Shown here in pieces: positions 46,735-57,142 of a DNA stretch of 64,000 nt. The first letter of the stretch is position 1. Each line of letters starts with the position of its first letter. A program made the translations under genes and the position numbers. The notes below the pieces were generated by a model. The model did not search any database and was not told the origin of the DNA. It was given only the letters and a program-made list of their open reading frames with translations. Source of the DNA: Isoetes taiwanensis (taxonomy: Eukaryota > Streptophyta > Lycopodiopsida > Isoetales > Isoetaceae); contig JAJEKV010000038.1 of NCBI GenBank assembly GCA_021234155.1, forward strand, positions 10,006,092-10,070,091. The letters run 5' to 3'.

Positions 46735-48600
46735 TTACTTTGATCTTAAGCCAAACCGATTAGCCCACTGGAAGAGAGGTGGGGTTCGGTGCTTATCCGC
46801 TAGACTCTTCTGACGACTGCATGCGGCCAATAAGTAACCCCGAACTTCTTCCACCAAGGCCTGCATTTCCAAAAGGAGTTGTTGAGAGACCTCCACTTTA
46901 GAAACTGGGTTATGCCACGTGTCTGGAGTAAGACATTGGTAGCCATAATTTATCATGAATGGAGACATCTTTGAAGACTCCTGCTTGGTACTGTTATAGG
47001 CGAACTCTACTAGGTAAATATAATCCGCCCATTGTGACTGTTTACTCCATACATAGCTTCGCAGCATATCTTCAATAATACGATTGACACGTTCTGTTTG
47101 ACCATCTGATTGAGGATGGTAAGCTGTACTCATGGCAAGCTTGGTCTGGATGGTGGCGAAGAAATCCTTCCAGAATGCACTGACAAACTTAGGATCCCTA
47201 TCTGATACAATGACTCTCGGCATCCCGTGCAACCTGAAAATTTCTTTGGCAAAAAGCAAGGCGGTGTCGAAGGCGGTGTCCGTGGTGCGACATGGTAAGA
47301 AATGAGCCATCTTTGATAATTTGTCGACCACTACCATTAATGCATCATATCCACGGAGGGTGCGTGGAAGGCCCACAATGAAATCCATGGTTATAACTTC
47401 CCACTTGGCGTTGGGCACATCCAAAGGTTGCAACTCCCCTGGAATTCGTAATTGCTCAGCCTTGGTTTGCTGACAAATCTGACACTGCTTGATGTACCTA
47501 GCAATATCCTTCTTCATCGAAGGCCAAAAATAGCTGGAGCGGATCTTAAAGTAAGTTTTCATAAAACCCGCATGTCCCGCTATAGGGCTGTTGTGTGTGT
47601 CGTGGAGAATCAGCTTTCGCACCCCTGAAGTCGCTGGAACACACAACTTATCCTTGTAATATAGTAAGTTGCCCTCCTTCTTATATGAACGGAATGCTTC
47701 ACGTTCTTTATTGGTACGGGCTTCCTTACCCAAACTTTCCCAAACATTACAGAATTCGGTGTCCGTGGCCAGGGTTTGTTCTATCTGCTTGCCAAACTCG
47801 CTGGTGAGTGTAGAAATGGCGTTACAATGGGTCCGGGTTATGAAGGGATGACGTGACAAAGCATCCGCAACCACATTGTGCTTCCCTGGTTTATATACAA
47901 TCTCGAAGTCATATTCCTCGAGGAATTCCATCCATCTTTGCTGACGGAGATTCAGATTTGGCTGGGTGGATAGGTAGCGAAGACTTTGATGATCCGTATC
48001 CAGCTGAAATCTTCTACCAAGAAGGTAGTGTCTCCAAATACGGAGAGCACGTACAACTGCCAGTAACTCCTGATCATGGGTAGGATATCGCTGCTCTGCA
48101 TCATTCATCTTCTTTGAATCGTAGGCAACTACTCTCCCCTCCTGCATTAAGACTCCACCGGTAGCTATCTTACTGGCATCGGTGGCTACCGATTTATCCT
48201 TTTCAGGGCCAGGCAAGGTAAGGACCGGTGCAGATGTCAAAGCATCCTTGAGCTTCTGAAACCCGACTTGGACTTTTGCTTTCCAATGTTCCATCCAATC
48301 CTTCACTTTCTCATGCCTTGTGAGATTAGTAAGAGGTGCGGCAATTGTTGCAAAATCCCTAACAAATTTCCGATAATATCCTGCGAGTCCCAAGAAACTG
48401 CGGACCTCTGAAACATTAGCTGGAATGGGCCAATCTTTTACTGCTTCTATCTTGGCTGGGTCTGTGGCAATTCCTTCGGCTGAAATAATATGCCCCAAAT
48501 AGTCTACCCTCGGAGTGGCGAACTTGCATTTAGAGAACTTGGCGAAAAGCTGATGGCGTCTTAGTTTCTGCAAGGCTAATCGAAGATGTTGTTCATGTTG
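46735..48600 (-). pseudogene. pol: pol: RNase H and integrase
   Basis: Numbering from [10 protein letters not shown] (48571-48573). The RNase H domain is about 125-240, with D132, E169, D192 and D237 in TDASK, DQELL, DTDHQ and ADALSR. The integrase zinc module has H327, H334, C364 and C367. The catalytic triad is D397, D458 and E494 ([15 protein letters not shown]). It continues the reverse transcriptase in the same frame past a single TAG codon. Intact catalytic residues suggest fairly recent activity. Confidence 0.9.
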
Positions 48601-49365
48601 CTACAAGGTCTTACTATAGATGAGAATGTCATCAAAGAAAATGACAACAAAGTCATCCAAGTATTGGCGGAAGATGTCATTCATCAACCGCATAAACGTT
48701 GCAGGGGCATTGGTCAATCCAAAAGGCATGACGGTGAACTCATAATGCCCATATCTGGTACGAAAAGCAGACTTATGGATGTCCTCTTCCTTTATCCTTA
48801 TTTGATGGTACCCGGAGCGCAAATCAATTTTTGAGAAATATTTTGCCCCTTGTAACTGGTCCATAAGATCATCTGCCCTAGGCAAAGCATAGCGATTCTT
48901 GATGGTATGCTTATTGAGCTGCCTATAATCAATACACATCCTTAAGGAGCCATCTTTCTTCTTGACAAAAAGAATAGGAGCGCCAAATGGTGAAACACTG
49001 GGTCGAATAAACCCCAGATTCAGTAACTCTTGTAGTTGTTTCTTAAGCTCCGCTAACTCTGGAGGGCTCATTCGGTACGGGGCCTTGCTGGTAGGCTTGG
49101 TACCCGGTTCAAGAGTTATCTCACATTCTACCCCTCTGAAAGGAGGAAGCTTGTGGATCTCATCTGGAAAAAGATCGCTAAATTCTCGAAGAAGGATAGC
49201 AATGTCTGGTGGTAAGGCGTCGATTACTTGCTTCTGCTTGGAGTCAGACTCAATGGAGGCAAGTTTAATGAGGCAAAGGAGTTCATTCCTGTGTATAGCT
49301 TTTTCTAACTGCTTTATTGACATTGACTGCATAGTGGAATGGAATGAATCACCTTTAATAGTCAC
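48601..49365 (-). pseudogene. pol: pol: reverse transcriptase, ended by an in-frame TAG
   Basis: 254 residues. Catalytic aspartates are in KIDLRSGYH (D181) and FFDD (245-246). The conserved [20 protein letters not shown] and [13 protein letters not shown] blocks are intact. The frame stops at TAG (48601-48603) after IYSKTL, then resumes at once with [10 protein letters not shown] in the same frame. It is therefore a nonsense change, not a natural end. Confidence 0.9.
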
Positions 49366-49439
49366 ACGTGCTCCATTAGCAGCGTTGAAGGTGACCTCCG
49401 TTTTCTCACACAGTCTATGTTGGCTTTTGGCGGGATGCT

Positions 49440-49960
49440 AAAAACTCCATTCCCACAATAAGGTCATATTTGCCAATGTCCATTAACTCAAAAGACCCAA
49501 GGCAACGGGTGCACCCGCAACCGCATCTTAAGGTTAATACGGTGGCCATGAGTGTGTCCGATCTACCAGCGCTATGTGGATCGGGCTTAGGTCGGGGATC
49601 TCAACGTTTCCAAACCAAAGATTCCGCCATTCTAGGAGAAGCAAAATTATGCTGCACTACCCGGGTCCATCAAAATTATGAAGGGCTTACTTGTCTACTT
49701 GGCCTATTGTAGAAATATGAGAAGGCTGACTTTCAGCGGTACTTCGTTCTATAGCAGCAAGAATATGAGACGACTGTGAATGTACTTTCTGAGCCTCGGG
49801 TCCCTCCTGGGAGATTGGACTCCAGATCTTCCCAATCAAGGTCGGCCATGGCCACCTGGGCTGGCTGCGGACGCGTGCGGGCAATTACGCATGAAGTGTC
49901 CGGGCCTCATACACCTTATCCCGTGCTGAGTTGTTCTCTGGCCTCTTTAGGAATGGACTG
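49440..49960 (-). pseudogene. Zinc knuckle and protease region, frame-broken
   Basis: The minus strand shows a zinc-knuckle-like RPGHFMRNC near 49875-49915, missing an expected cysteine because of an indel. MDPGSA near 49645 stands where a D-S/T-G protease site is expected. MDIGKYDLIVGMEFL near 49440-49485 is the usual end of the retropepsin fold. The frame changes several times, so no full protein is readable. Confidence 0.6.
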
Positions 49961-50405
49961 TAAGAGGCCCCGTGATTTTTGCTGGGCTGCATTGTTCGCT
50001 TGACCGTATGCTAAAGGCGACTTTCTTCTCCCGGCGGCCGTAGGGAATTTTGCCGAGAGGGCCCCGGACTTGGCGAATCCGGGTTTGTAAGGTGTGGATG
50101 GGCGTGCATGCAGTAAGGAGCAGGTCGCGGATATTATTTTCGGCGTGTCTTCCTCGAGGCTCAATGCCTTAGCCTCACCTCATCGACTTTGGGTCTATGG
50201 CCTTGACCATGCGTTTAATGGATGGGGCCAACCCTTCAATGTAGCCCTCACGCCCTTTTTTTCATTCATTCACGGTACATACAACCTTAAGCTTATAAAT
50301 TCATCCGTGTAGGCCTGAACGGACATGCTTATTCGTTCCAACTGTAGAAGGTCTGAATTGTTGGCATTTGTCGCATTTAGGCACATAATGCGACATTTAA
50401 AAGCC

Positions 50406-51041
50406 TTAGCTTAACTTTTTGAACTTGCATCCTGCTCCCCGTCCGTGTGCTTGGCTCGCATAACCCTTCCACCAAATACGGGCAGCTCCGGTAAGGTTGG
50501 TGGTAGCTGACCTTTCAGATCTTTCTCCGGTCATTCCATAGGACTTCCCAAATTCCTTCATTTCATCCAACCAAGATTCTGCATTCAAGCCTCCTCTGGA
50601 TTTCCCATCAAACTGGGCCAGCTTCCGGTTCTTCCATATACTAGTGATGGCTGTGTCAACGGTTTTTCGGTATTCCTTATCCTTACGCCTCGAATGGTCA
50701 CTGTCTGATAGCGATGACCCCGAAGAGACCGAGGTGGTTGAATGTGAGGAAGCGGCACTATCCTTAGAGGAACTTTGATGACGCTTAGGATGAGTCCTCC
50801 TTTGTACAGGTACAGGGCTAGCTCTGGGAGAAGATGGCTGTTGTGCAGGTGGACTCAATGGTCGCGGAGGTAATTCCGGTCCGTCCTCCTGAGTTTGTTG
50901 CAATGGATTGGTATGCAACACATAAGCTTGTAATTCGCCGAGTTGCCTCTTCATTAACATCAATTCTTGTTCAGGGGTGAGCCTGCTGGCATTGGAGGGT
51001 GTTTGCCAGGCGGCGTTACGTACACCGTCTATAGGGAGCAT
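50406..51041 (-). CDS. gag: gag capsid-like protein
   Basis: 211 residues from ATG at 51039-51041. A serine/proline-rich N-terminal half is followed by FDGKSRGGLNAESWLDEM and LTGAARIWWKG, the plant retrotransposon gag pattern (F-G, WL--M, A--WW). It ends early near 50406 relative to other gags, and the rest lies out of frame downstream. Confidence 0.75.
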   Translation of the reverse strand: MLPIDGVRNAAWQTPSNASRLTPEQELMLMKRQLGELQAYVLHTNPLQQTQEDGPELPPRPLSPPAQQPSSPRASPVPVQRRTHPKRHQSSSKDSAASSHSTTSVSSGSSLSDSDHSRRKDKEYRKTVDTAITSIWKNRKLAQFDGKSRGGLNAESWLDEMKEFGKSYGMTGERSERSATTNLTGAARIWWKGYASQAHGRGAGCKFKKLS

Positions 51042-51273
51042 TCATGAATATATAAGCAGATTTATATTAATGTATAATCCCTTTTAAAATAATTGAGATA
51101 AAAAGAATATACAAACAGAAAACAATGTTTTTATTTTATTGAAGTCGAGTACAAAACAAGTATATTGGTACATGGGTTAAGACGAAAGTAGGTATGATAC
51201 AGTGGAAACTCTTAAAATTCTATCCGCACACAGCGTAACAGCAACAAAGAAAACATAACAGAAGAGACCAAGC

Positions 51274-51780
51274 CTAGGGGTTGGCGAACGGGTACAGGAT
51301 TGCGTAGCGGGTACTCTCCCGTACAGCTCGGACGAGTTTATAACGGGCCCAGGCTTGGACAATGATTGCTTGGTACTCCCATGTCGGGCTGATAATCAGG
51401 AGGTTAAAGAGCCTTCGCATCGCATAAAAGAGCTGCCAAAGGTGGTCATTGGCGTCCTCGAAGGCTTCGTGCCTGCTCATATTCCAGTAGTCGTGCACGA
51501 TACGTGGTCATCTTGGATCTTCAAGAGCTCGATCCCTAAGGATGTTAACTATCTCCGACCCTTTATCGGGTCGAGGGTTCTCCCGTGGCGGTGGTTCGAT
51601 GTCAACGCCTTCCTCCCACTCTGGATATTCACCATATCTCTGGCCATAGTCTTGATCCGGTGGTCCGGGATCGTCCCTCCTAACCATATCGGTGATTCTT
51701 TCCTCATACTCCCAAATGGTTTCCTCTGCAACATAGTTGGAGTGAATAGAGAACATTTTGTAATTCCACTATACTCTAAA
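51274..51780 (-). pseudogene. Accessory ORF upstream of gag (C)
   Basis: The minus strand reads MFSIHSNYVAEETIWEYEER and on to NILRDRALEDPR. After a frame change it continues VHDYWNMSRHEAFEDANDHL and LFNLLIISPTWEYQAIIVQ to a stop. Not a known gag or pol part. Same orientation as gag. Confidence 0.5.
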
Positions 51781-51949
51781 CTTTAATGCTTTGGAAGAGG
51801 ATGTCATAAAAAGAACAATTTAGTTATACTCATCAAGAAAACTTTGTATTTAATAAGTAGATAAGGTACACCATTTTTCAATATGGTTTAAACAATTGCC
51901 AATCCAAAATCTCATAAATACATGTGTATATATATATATATAACAAAAT

Positions 51950-52551
51950 TTACATAGCACCCTTTAGTTCGTGAACTAGGCCCGCCTCTTTATCCTTAGC
52001 CCTAGGAGGTGGTGGAGGCGGTCGGTGTCGCAGCAGAGCTACCCGTGGTCCACTCAGGGTCGCCGCATCAGATGCAACCTCCGGTGGATAGGCAACGGCC
52101 AATGGGCTGCCGCGGAGGAGCTTCATGCCCATCCAAGGCGCAATATCCCGCCCAAGGCCGTAAGGGCAAGATTCCGTCAGACGAGTACATGCGTGAACGC
52201 GTCGATAGGGAAGCTTCTTGTGGCCGGCCGCTGTAGAAAGTGCAACGGAGGGCCCACCATGACTTGACCTCTCACCGGCCCTAAATCCCGGGCTATGAAG
52301 AGGACTTGCCCAGATTTGAAGGCCGACAAAAAGAAACGGTGAGGTGGTTACCCAAGCACCTTCCCTTGCGGAGTCTCGTGATGCGCCACTTCCTTATCCA
52401 AGTCCATGGGGACTTCTTCCTCCTTGAGCTCCTGTTGCTCCTCCTTCTTATGCCAGGTTATGATATAAATCCTCACCCTCATCATCCGAGTCGGAGGAAC
52501 CTCGACCATATTAATGTTTGGGACGTGAGGTCCCATAGCCGCGGAAGGCAT
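51950..52551 (-). other. Weakly coding minus-strand stretch
   Basis: Two short frames (from 52551, MPSAAMGPHVPNINMVEVPP; and 51950-52132). They may be the broken C-terminal part of the accessory ORF that begins near 53.4 kb. A (TA)n run sits at 51925-51943. Confidence 0.3.
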
Positions 52552-52960
52552 CCGGGCGCAGTTGCGGCTGGTTCCCGTGATCTAAGTCTCGGCGTAATAG
52601 AGTCTCCGCCGGGCTCTATGGTCTCCTCGACGGAACCGGCGGTGGTGCACCTCGGGGAAGCTCGGTGGAAGTGAAGTCAATAAAATCATCCATACAATAC
52701 TCCGCAAGCTCGTAGAAGTACATGGTCCTTACGCGCTTGCGTGGGAATCCGCCACCATGTGATAAGTCCAGATAATATCATCCAAGAGAAGGTACTCTCG
52801 CCCTTGGTGATAAATAATCGAAGGCCGTTTAACCCGACAAGCCTATGGTTTGCTTCACGGCGCTGGTGGTAACTCCTCCGCTAGTTTTTCCAATGGGCAA
52901 AGTCGCCCATTCCTATATGCTCATCGTCCCCTTTCGGGAGGACTCGGGCGCTTGCCCTTT

Positions 52961-53419
52961 CTATCGGGTAAAGGTCTCATCCTCAACGTATTGGTCCATG
53001 AGGATGGCTAGGGCAAACGTAGCTGCCAGATATTGCTGCCCCTGATGTTGAACCACTGGCAGATGTTTACCCCATCGGAGTTTCCCCTTCAAGACGTCGT
53101 AAGCATGGGTGTCCCCACCTAACATCTGTCGGACGATCTCCCGCTCCAAATACAGCTGGGGAGGATCCCCAAGAGGAATACACAGAGGGAGGATTTCCTC
53201 CATGTAGAAATCAAGGAATCCGGCGTAGTCCGGATGCCGCTGCATATTGGTAAGGAGATCTATGCGTGGGCATAGCAAAGGTTGCAGCAGATCAAAGGGA
53301 ACTTGTGGATCCCATTTCTCTCCATCATGGTACCAGGCGGCAAGGTCGGCGGCGGCAGCCATGGCGCTAGAAGGGAGGAGAGAGGAAAAGAAACGTTTGA
53401 AATAACCACAAAAGTCCAC
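52961..53419 (-). CDS. Accessory ORF upstream of gag (B)
   Basis: 152 codons. A likely start is MAAAADLAAWYHDGEKWDP (ATG at 53360-53362), with the longer frame beginning at 53419. It contains YAGFLDFYMEEILPLCIPLG and ATFALAILMDQYVEDE. No recognised domain. Same strand as gag. Confidence 0.55.
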   Translation of the reverse strand: MDFCGYFKRFFSSLLPSSAMAAAADLAAWYHDGEKWDPQVPFDLLQPLLCPRIDLLTNMQRHPDYAGFLDFYMEEILPLCIPLGDPPQLYLEREIVRQMLGGDTHAYDVLKGKLRWGKHLPVVQHQGQQYLAATFALAILMDQYVEDETFTR

Positions 53420-53775
53420 TTTTAAACCCTTTTAATTAACGTTGACGTCAGCTTTTTATTTTATTTTTAACATAGAAATCATTAAACTTTTTAATTCAAA
53501 ATAAAAGTCTCTTTATTAAATATTACAAGAGATATTTACAAATGCGGACTCCCCCCGTAGGTTGGTTGTTCCCCGTGATCCCCGGGCCAGGGCAAGATCC
53601 TTAGGCATTATAGGGTGACCCTTTGCGTGGATAGCGCAAAGATTGGCGCCACCAAAAGTGCAAACCAAGTAGGCTTATTAAACCTCTTGAGTGCCAAAAT
53701 TGCAAAGGTCCGGAAACGGAGATCGGTCTTGAACTCCGCTGCGGCGATCTCCGCGTGCCTCCGAAAGGTAGCTTC

Positions 53776-54291
53776 CTAATCAGAAGGTCCGTGACTTCTG
53801 AAATTTGGCGGATTTCCCGCACGCCACGGTACCGGTTTCCACCGGTGAGCTTCCACAGTGCCGCTGGCCGCATTGTGGCCCTCGACGGTGTTGGCACCCT
53901 GCCTTAGTCCCAAAGAATCGTGGGCATTGTCAACCCCCGCTGCCGCCCGGCCGAGCTGGTCTTCTTCCCAAAAGCCCCCGACATCCCTTAACTTCTCCTT
54001 GTATTGACTGCCGGACTTATGGGCGATGGCCTTCCGCCGGTGCTTGACGGTCTGATGCATTGGGACTGGCCCCGGCCCACTCCCAGATGCACCTGCTTCT
54101 TGCTGCCGGTCCCGCTCTTCCTGCTCAAGTTTCTCCCGTTCTTCCCGGGCTCTCCTCAGATCTTCCTGAACCTGAGCAAAAATTTGGGCTGCAGCACGTC
54201 GGTTAAGTTCCGCGTGGTACCGGTTTGGCCGCAGACCCATATCTATCTGAATAGTTATCAGATACTCTGTTGATGTCGGGATTTCTCCCAT
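53776..54291 (-). CDS. Accessory ORF upstream of gag (A2), coiled coil
   Basis: 171 codons, with a heptad-like charged helix (QVQEDLRRAREEREKLEQEE) predicted as coiled coil, then a glycine/proline linker. It overlaps the zone where A1 ends, so the two may be one broken ORF. Confidence 0.5.
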   Translation of the reverse strand: MGEIPTSTEYLITIQIDMGLRPNRYHAELNRRAAAQIFAQVQEDLRRAREEREKLEQEERDRQQEAGASGSGPGPVPMHQTVKHRRKAIAHKSGSQYKEKLRDVGGFWEEDQLGRAAAGVDNAHDSLGLRQGANTVEGHNAASGTVEAHRWKPVPWRAGNPPNFRSHGPSD

Positions 54292-54429
54292 TCAAAACTA
54301 TTGGAACCCTCATGCCAATGGTATGGGGAACCTCGATATTCCCGCCATCAATGACGGCAAAAGCCGTCCCAGAGGTACTGTACTCCTTTCCCCTTTGCCG
54401 TGGTCGGCCCGGGCTCGATCTCCCTGTGG

Positions 54430-54927
54430 TCATCCTCCCCGGCCAAACCCCGACACGGGTCGGCCTCCCGCCTCGACATCTTCCTCCTCCGTGTGGCCTT
54501 CCTGCTCGGGAGGGTAAAATTTGATGAGCATCATCACCATATCAGGTTGCTCAACAATGGTATATGGGAGCTGGCGTAGGTTCAGCCGGATGAGGAATGG
54601 CTCTGAGAAGTGATAGATAGGATATGGAATCCTATCGTTGTTCTCAAACCTGTTGACCAGCTCATCCAACAAGATGTCGATGAGGCCTGGGTCAGTAGCC
54701 ATGTGCTTAGCAATCATGGCGTAGATCTCCACGATGCTCAAGGTGGTTGGATCTGGAGCGCTCTTGGTGATGGCCATAGGGAATAGTGAGGCGCTGGCGG
54801 CGAAGAGGATGGCAAAGGGGGCGCTAAGATGCACAAGGCACAAGGGCGCAGGAGCAAGGTCCGGTCCAAGGATGATGGCGAGGGCTGCTGGGGCGGTTGG
54901 AGGCGCGGAAGCACAAGCAAATGACAA
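54430..54927 (-). CDS. Accessory ORF upstream of gag (A1)
   Basis: 165 codons. MAITKSAPDPTTLSIVEIYA (internal Met near 54775) and NRFENNDRIPYPIYHFSEPF read as a folded protein. The tail is acidic (TEEEDVEAGG). It is the first ORF after the primer site. No family recognised. Confidence 0.55.
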   Translation of the reverse strand: MSFACASAPPTAPAALAIILGPDLAPAPLCLVHLSAPFAILFAASASLFPMAITKSAPDPTTLSIVEIYAMIAKHMATDPGLIDILLDELVNRFENNDRIPYPIYHFSEPFLIRLNLRQLPYTIVEQPDMVMMLIKFYPPEQEGHTEEEDVEAGGRPVSGFGRGG

Positions 54928-55516
54928 GAAATGGTTTGTTAAACGGCCACTTAACTTTTAAAATTTCAAAATTTTTTCTTTATTAACTTCGAAATTTTTA
55001 TTATTAAAAAAAAATTATACGGCGGAAATACACGCAATATACGGTCGGGCGCCGATGGCATTCTACGGGCTTGCCTCGACCTGGCGTCGTCTTAGAAAGC
55101 AAGCGGGCGCTCGAGTTGACTGGCGGCCCCAGCGTTGATTCTGGTCAGCCGGGTCGGGCGCCGATAAAGATTTCGGCAACCGATCTTGACTGCAAAACGT
55201 CAAAAAGCAAAAGGCGCTCGAAGTTCATTTGTGGGCCTGCCCTTGACCATTTTTCGCCTAGAGTTGACTGTTCTAGGGTAATTCGAGTACGCCCGATCCA
55301 ATGGAACCATCATCTTCGTCTTTTGAGCTACCCACTGACACCTGTTAGGCCTCCAATTTTGGGCCCTCCTCTTCAAAGCTACAATTTCTTAACTTTACCT
55401 AACACCAAGTCAAACAACAAAGAGAACTAACGACACATTGACTTAGCTTCCCCTAACTACCGCGGCTACGAAGTTAGTGTTTGGCCCGGTGCTATGATTT
55501 CGAGCAACCAAATCAT

Positions 55517-55528
55517 GGCTCGATACCA
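55517..55528 (-). other. Primer binding site (initiator methionine tRNA)
   Basis: The minus strand reads TGGTATCGAGCC just inside the 5' LTR, close to the TGGTATCAGAGC complement of plant initiator-Met tRNA with one base missing. Confidence 0.8.
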
Positions 55529-55530
55529 CT

Positions 55531-57142
55531 CCGCGGACGCCCTGAATATATCGACCCTCGGGACGTATACATACGGGACTTTCCCTCCCATGGCAATCAT
55601 ATCACCATGAGCGGGGCCCTCCGTCTATTTCAGGCCATCTATGAAATGAGGTCCAAAGAAGGACACGAAGGGTCATTCGCCCACGCCTTCAATGGGATTC
55701 CTCGTCATGGAAGCATGAATACAAGGGTTAGCACCTGACATGAATATACATAAATAACCACCACAAAGGGTGGCGCATCCATCAAAATACCGGGCGGCAT
55801 AGAATATGCATCTAATCCTAAGAAAACGCCCAAAACCCAGGTTCTACCCCGGCTCAGACTCCAGTGAGGATCGACTGACGGCTGGGCCTCAAGAGATCAG
55901 CAGACCGAGTCTTGGCATGGCGTTGGCTGGCATAGAACATCGGCTAGGGTTGTCCACTCCATCCGCCCCTCCTGTGCACACTTTGCAGATGGGTCAATTC
56001 ATGCTATGGCTTTGCTATAGCCTTCCGGAGACGCAGGTTCAAGGGATCACCCTTTGAAACTACTCGAGTTCATGACGCTGGTCCGATGAGGCAGGTCGGG
56101 GAAGCGCCCCCTTCGAGAATCACAGGTGGTTCCATGGGTGAGCTAGAGAATACGTCTTGCATCGCGACCCCCGCATCCGCACCCAACTTACTCACCCTAA
56201 ATCTACTCAAAGTGCAAAGGTGCTCCATACGGATCACACCTTCCCACCCTGTGGAGTGTCGGACCCATACCCGCCCCTCGTGACCCGGCCATCAGGCTAG
56301 CCCACTGTAGGAGTCTCGGGAGCCTTGTATGCTCATGCAAGACCCCACCCCCTCATGTCACCTTGTGTTCCTTATGCGGTGCTGCCGGACCATAGCATCT
56401 AGGACCCGGTGGGTTCTTGTGCCTGAGCCGCAATTAATGGGACTCTACAGGCGCTATCTAGGAGCATACTACAATACACGGTTCTGAGGTCTCTACCCCC
56501 TTAATCCCCCCGCTTTTAGTCGGACTAAACAAAGAGCTAACAATCCATCCTTTCGGAGTAGAAACCATAATTGAATATAAAGAGTACTTGCTTGTACAAA
56601 CAAGGGTTAGTTTCTATGATTGAATTACAAAGAGAACAGAGAAAACGGACATAATCACGCGTTATCTAGAATTCACATAGCCACCTACCTGAATTCGGCT
56701 GGACTCATTCCATGGGGCTTCCATCTCCTGGCGGTTGAAGATTCATTTTGGCTTCCACGTGAGGATAATCGGGTATGGTGGTTCTGCGGGTGATTGATGG
56801 GCTCAGCTCCTGGCCTTCCTTGGTCGATCTTGAGGAGTCAATCCGGGGATAGGGGTCAAGTTGGCATCCAAACTTGGCAACCCCATCTCGCCTAATCGAT
56901 TGGGGCGGTGGGCTTCCCAATTGGTAATTAGCCTAATTTCCTAGGTTATAGGTTATTATTATTAATGTGTTAAATTAGCATAGCTAATTTAATCCTTTGT
57001 AAGGTAACCCCCTAGGTTGCAATTAAGTTCCTATACCCCCATGGTAGCGTACCTTTAGGGGGTGACGTGCTCGTGATTATGCGTCCCCGTATAATAATTG
57101 GCGACGACCGTGATAAATCTCATCACGTGAGAACGTCCGCCA
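55531..57142 (-). repeat. 5' LTR of the chromovirus
   Basis: Homologous to 44031-45657. Its outer edges are altered (CGTCCGCCA and GCGGACGCC instead of CGTCACA and TGTGACGC). Differences from the other LTR cluster at CAG/CTG trinucleotides. Confidence 0.88.

Larger units (their letters stand above)
44031..57142 (-). mobile_element. Ty3/gypsy chromovirus LTR retrotransposon, 13.1 kb
   Basis: A near-complete element on the minus strand. In order from 57142 it has the 5' LTR, an initiator-Met primer site, accessory ORFs, gag, zinc knuckle, protease remnant, reverse transcriptase, RNase H, integrase, chromodomain, polypurine tract and 3' LTR. It is flanked by GTTGA duplications. The RT-RNase H-integrase order and the chromodomain place it among chromoviruses. 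The internal region is unusually long ahead of gag. One in-frame stop in pol and several frame changes elsewhere make this copy non-autonomous as read. Confidence 0.9.

Noticed and set aside
47595-48083. Plus-strand frames over the integrase/RNase H region
   Set aside because: Antisense shadows of pol.
48962-49441. 159-codon plus-strand frame over the reverse transcriptase
   Set aside because: Antisense shadow of the pol gene, which has clear catalytic motifs on the minus strand.
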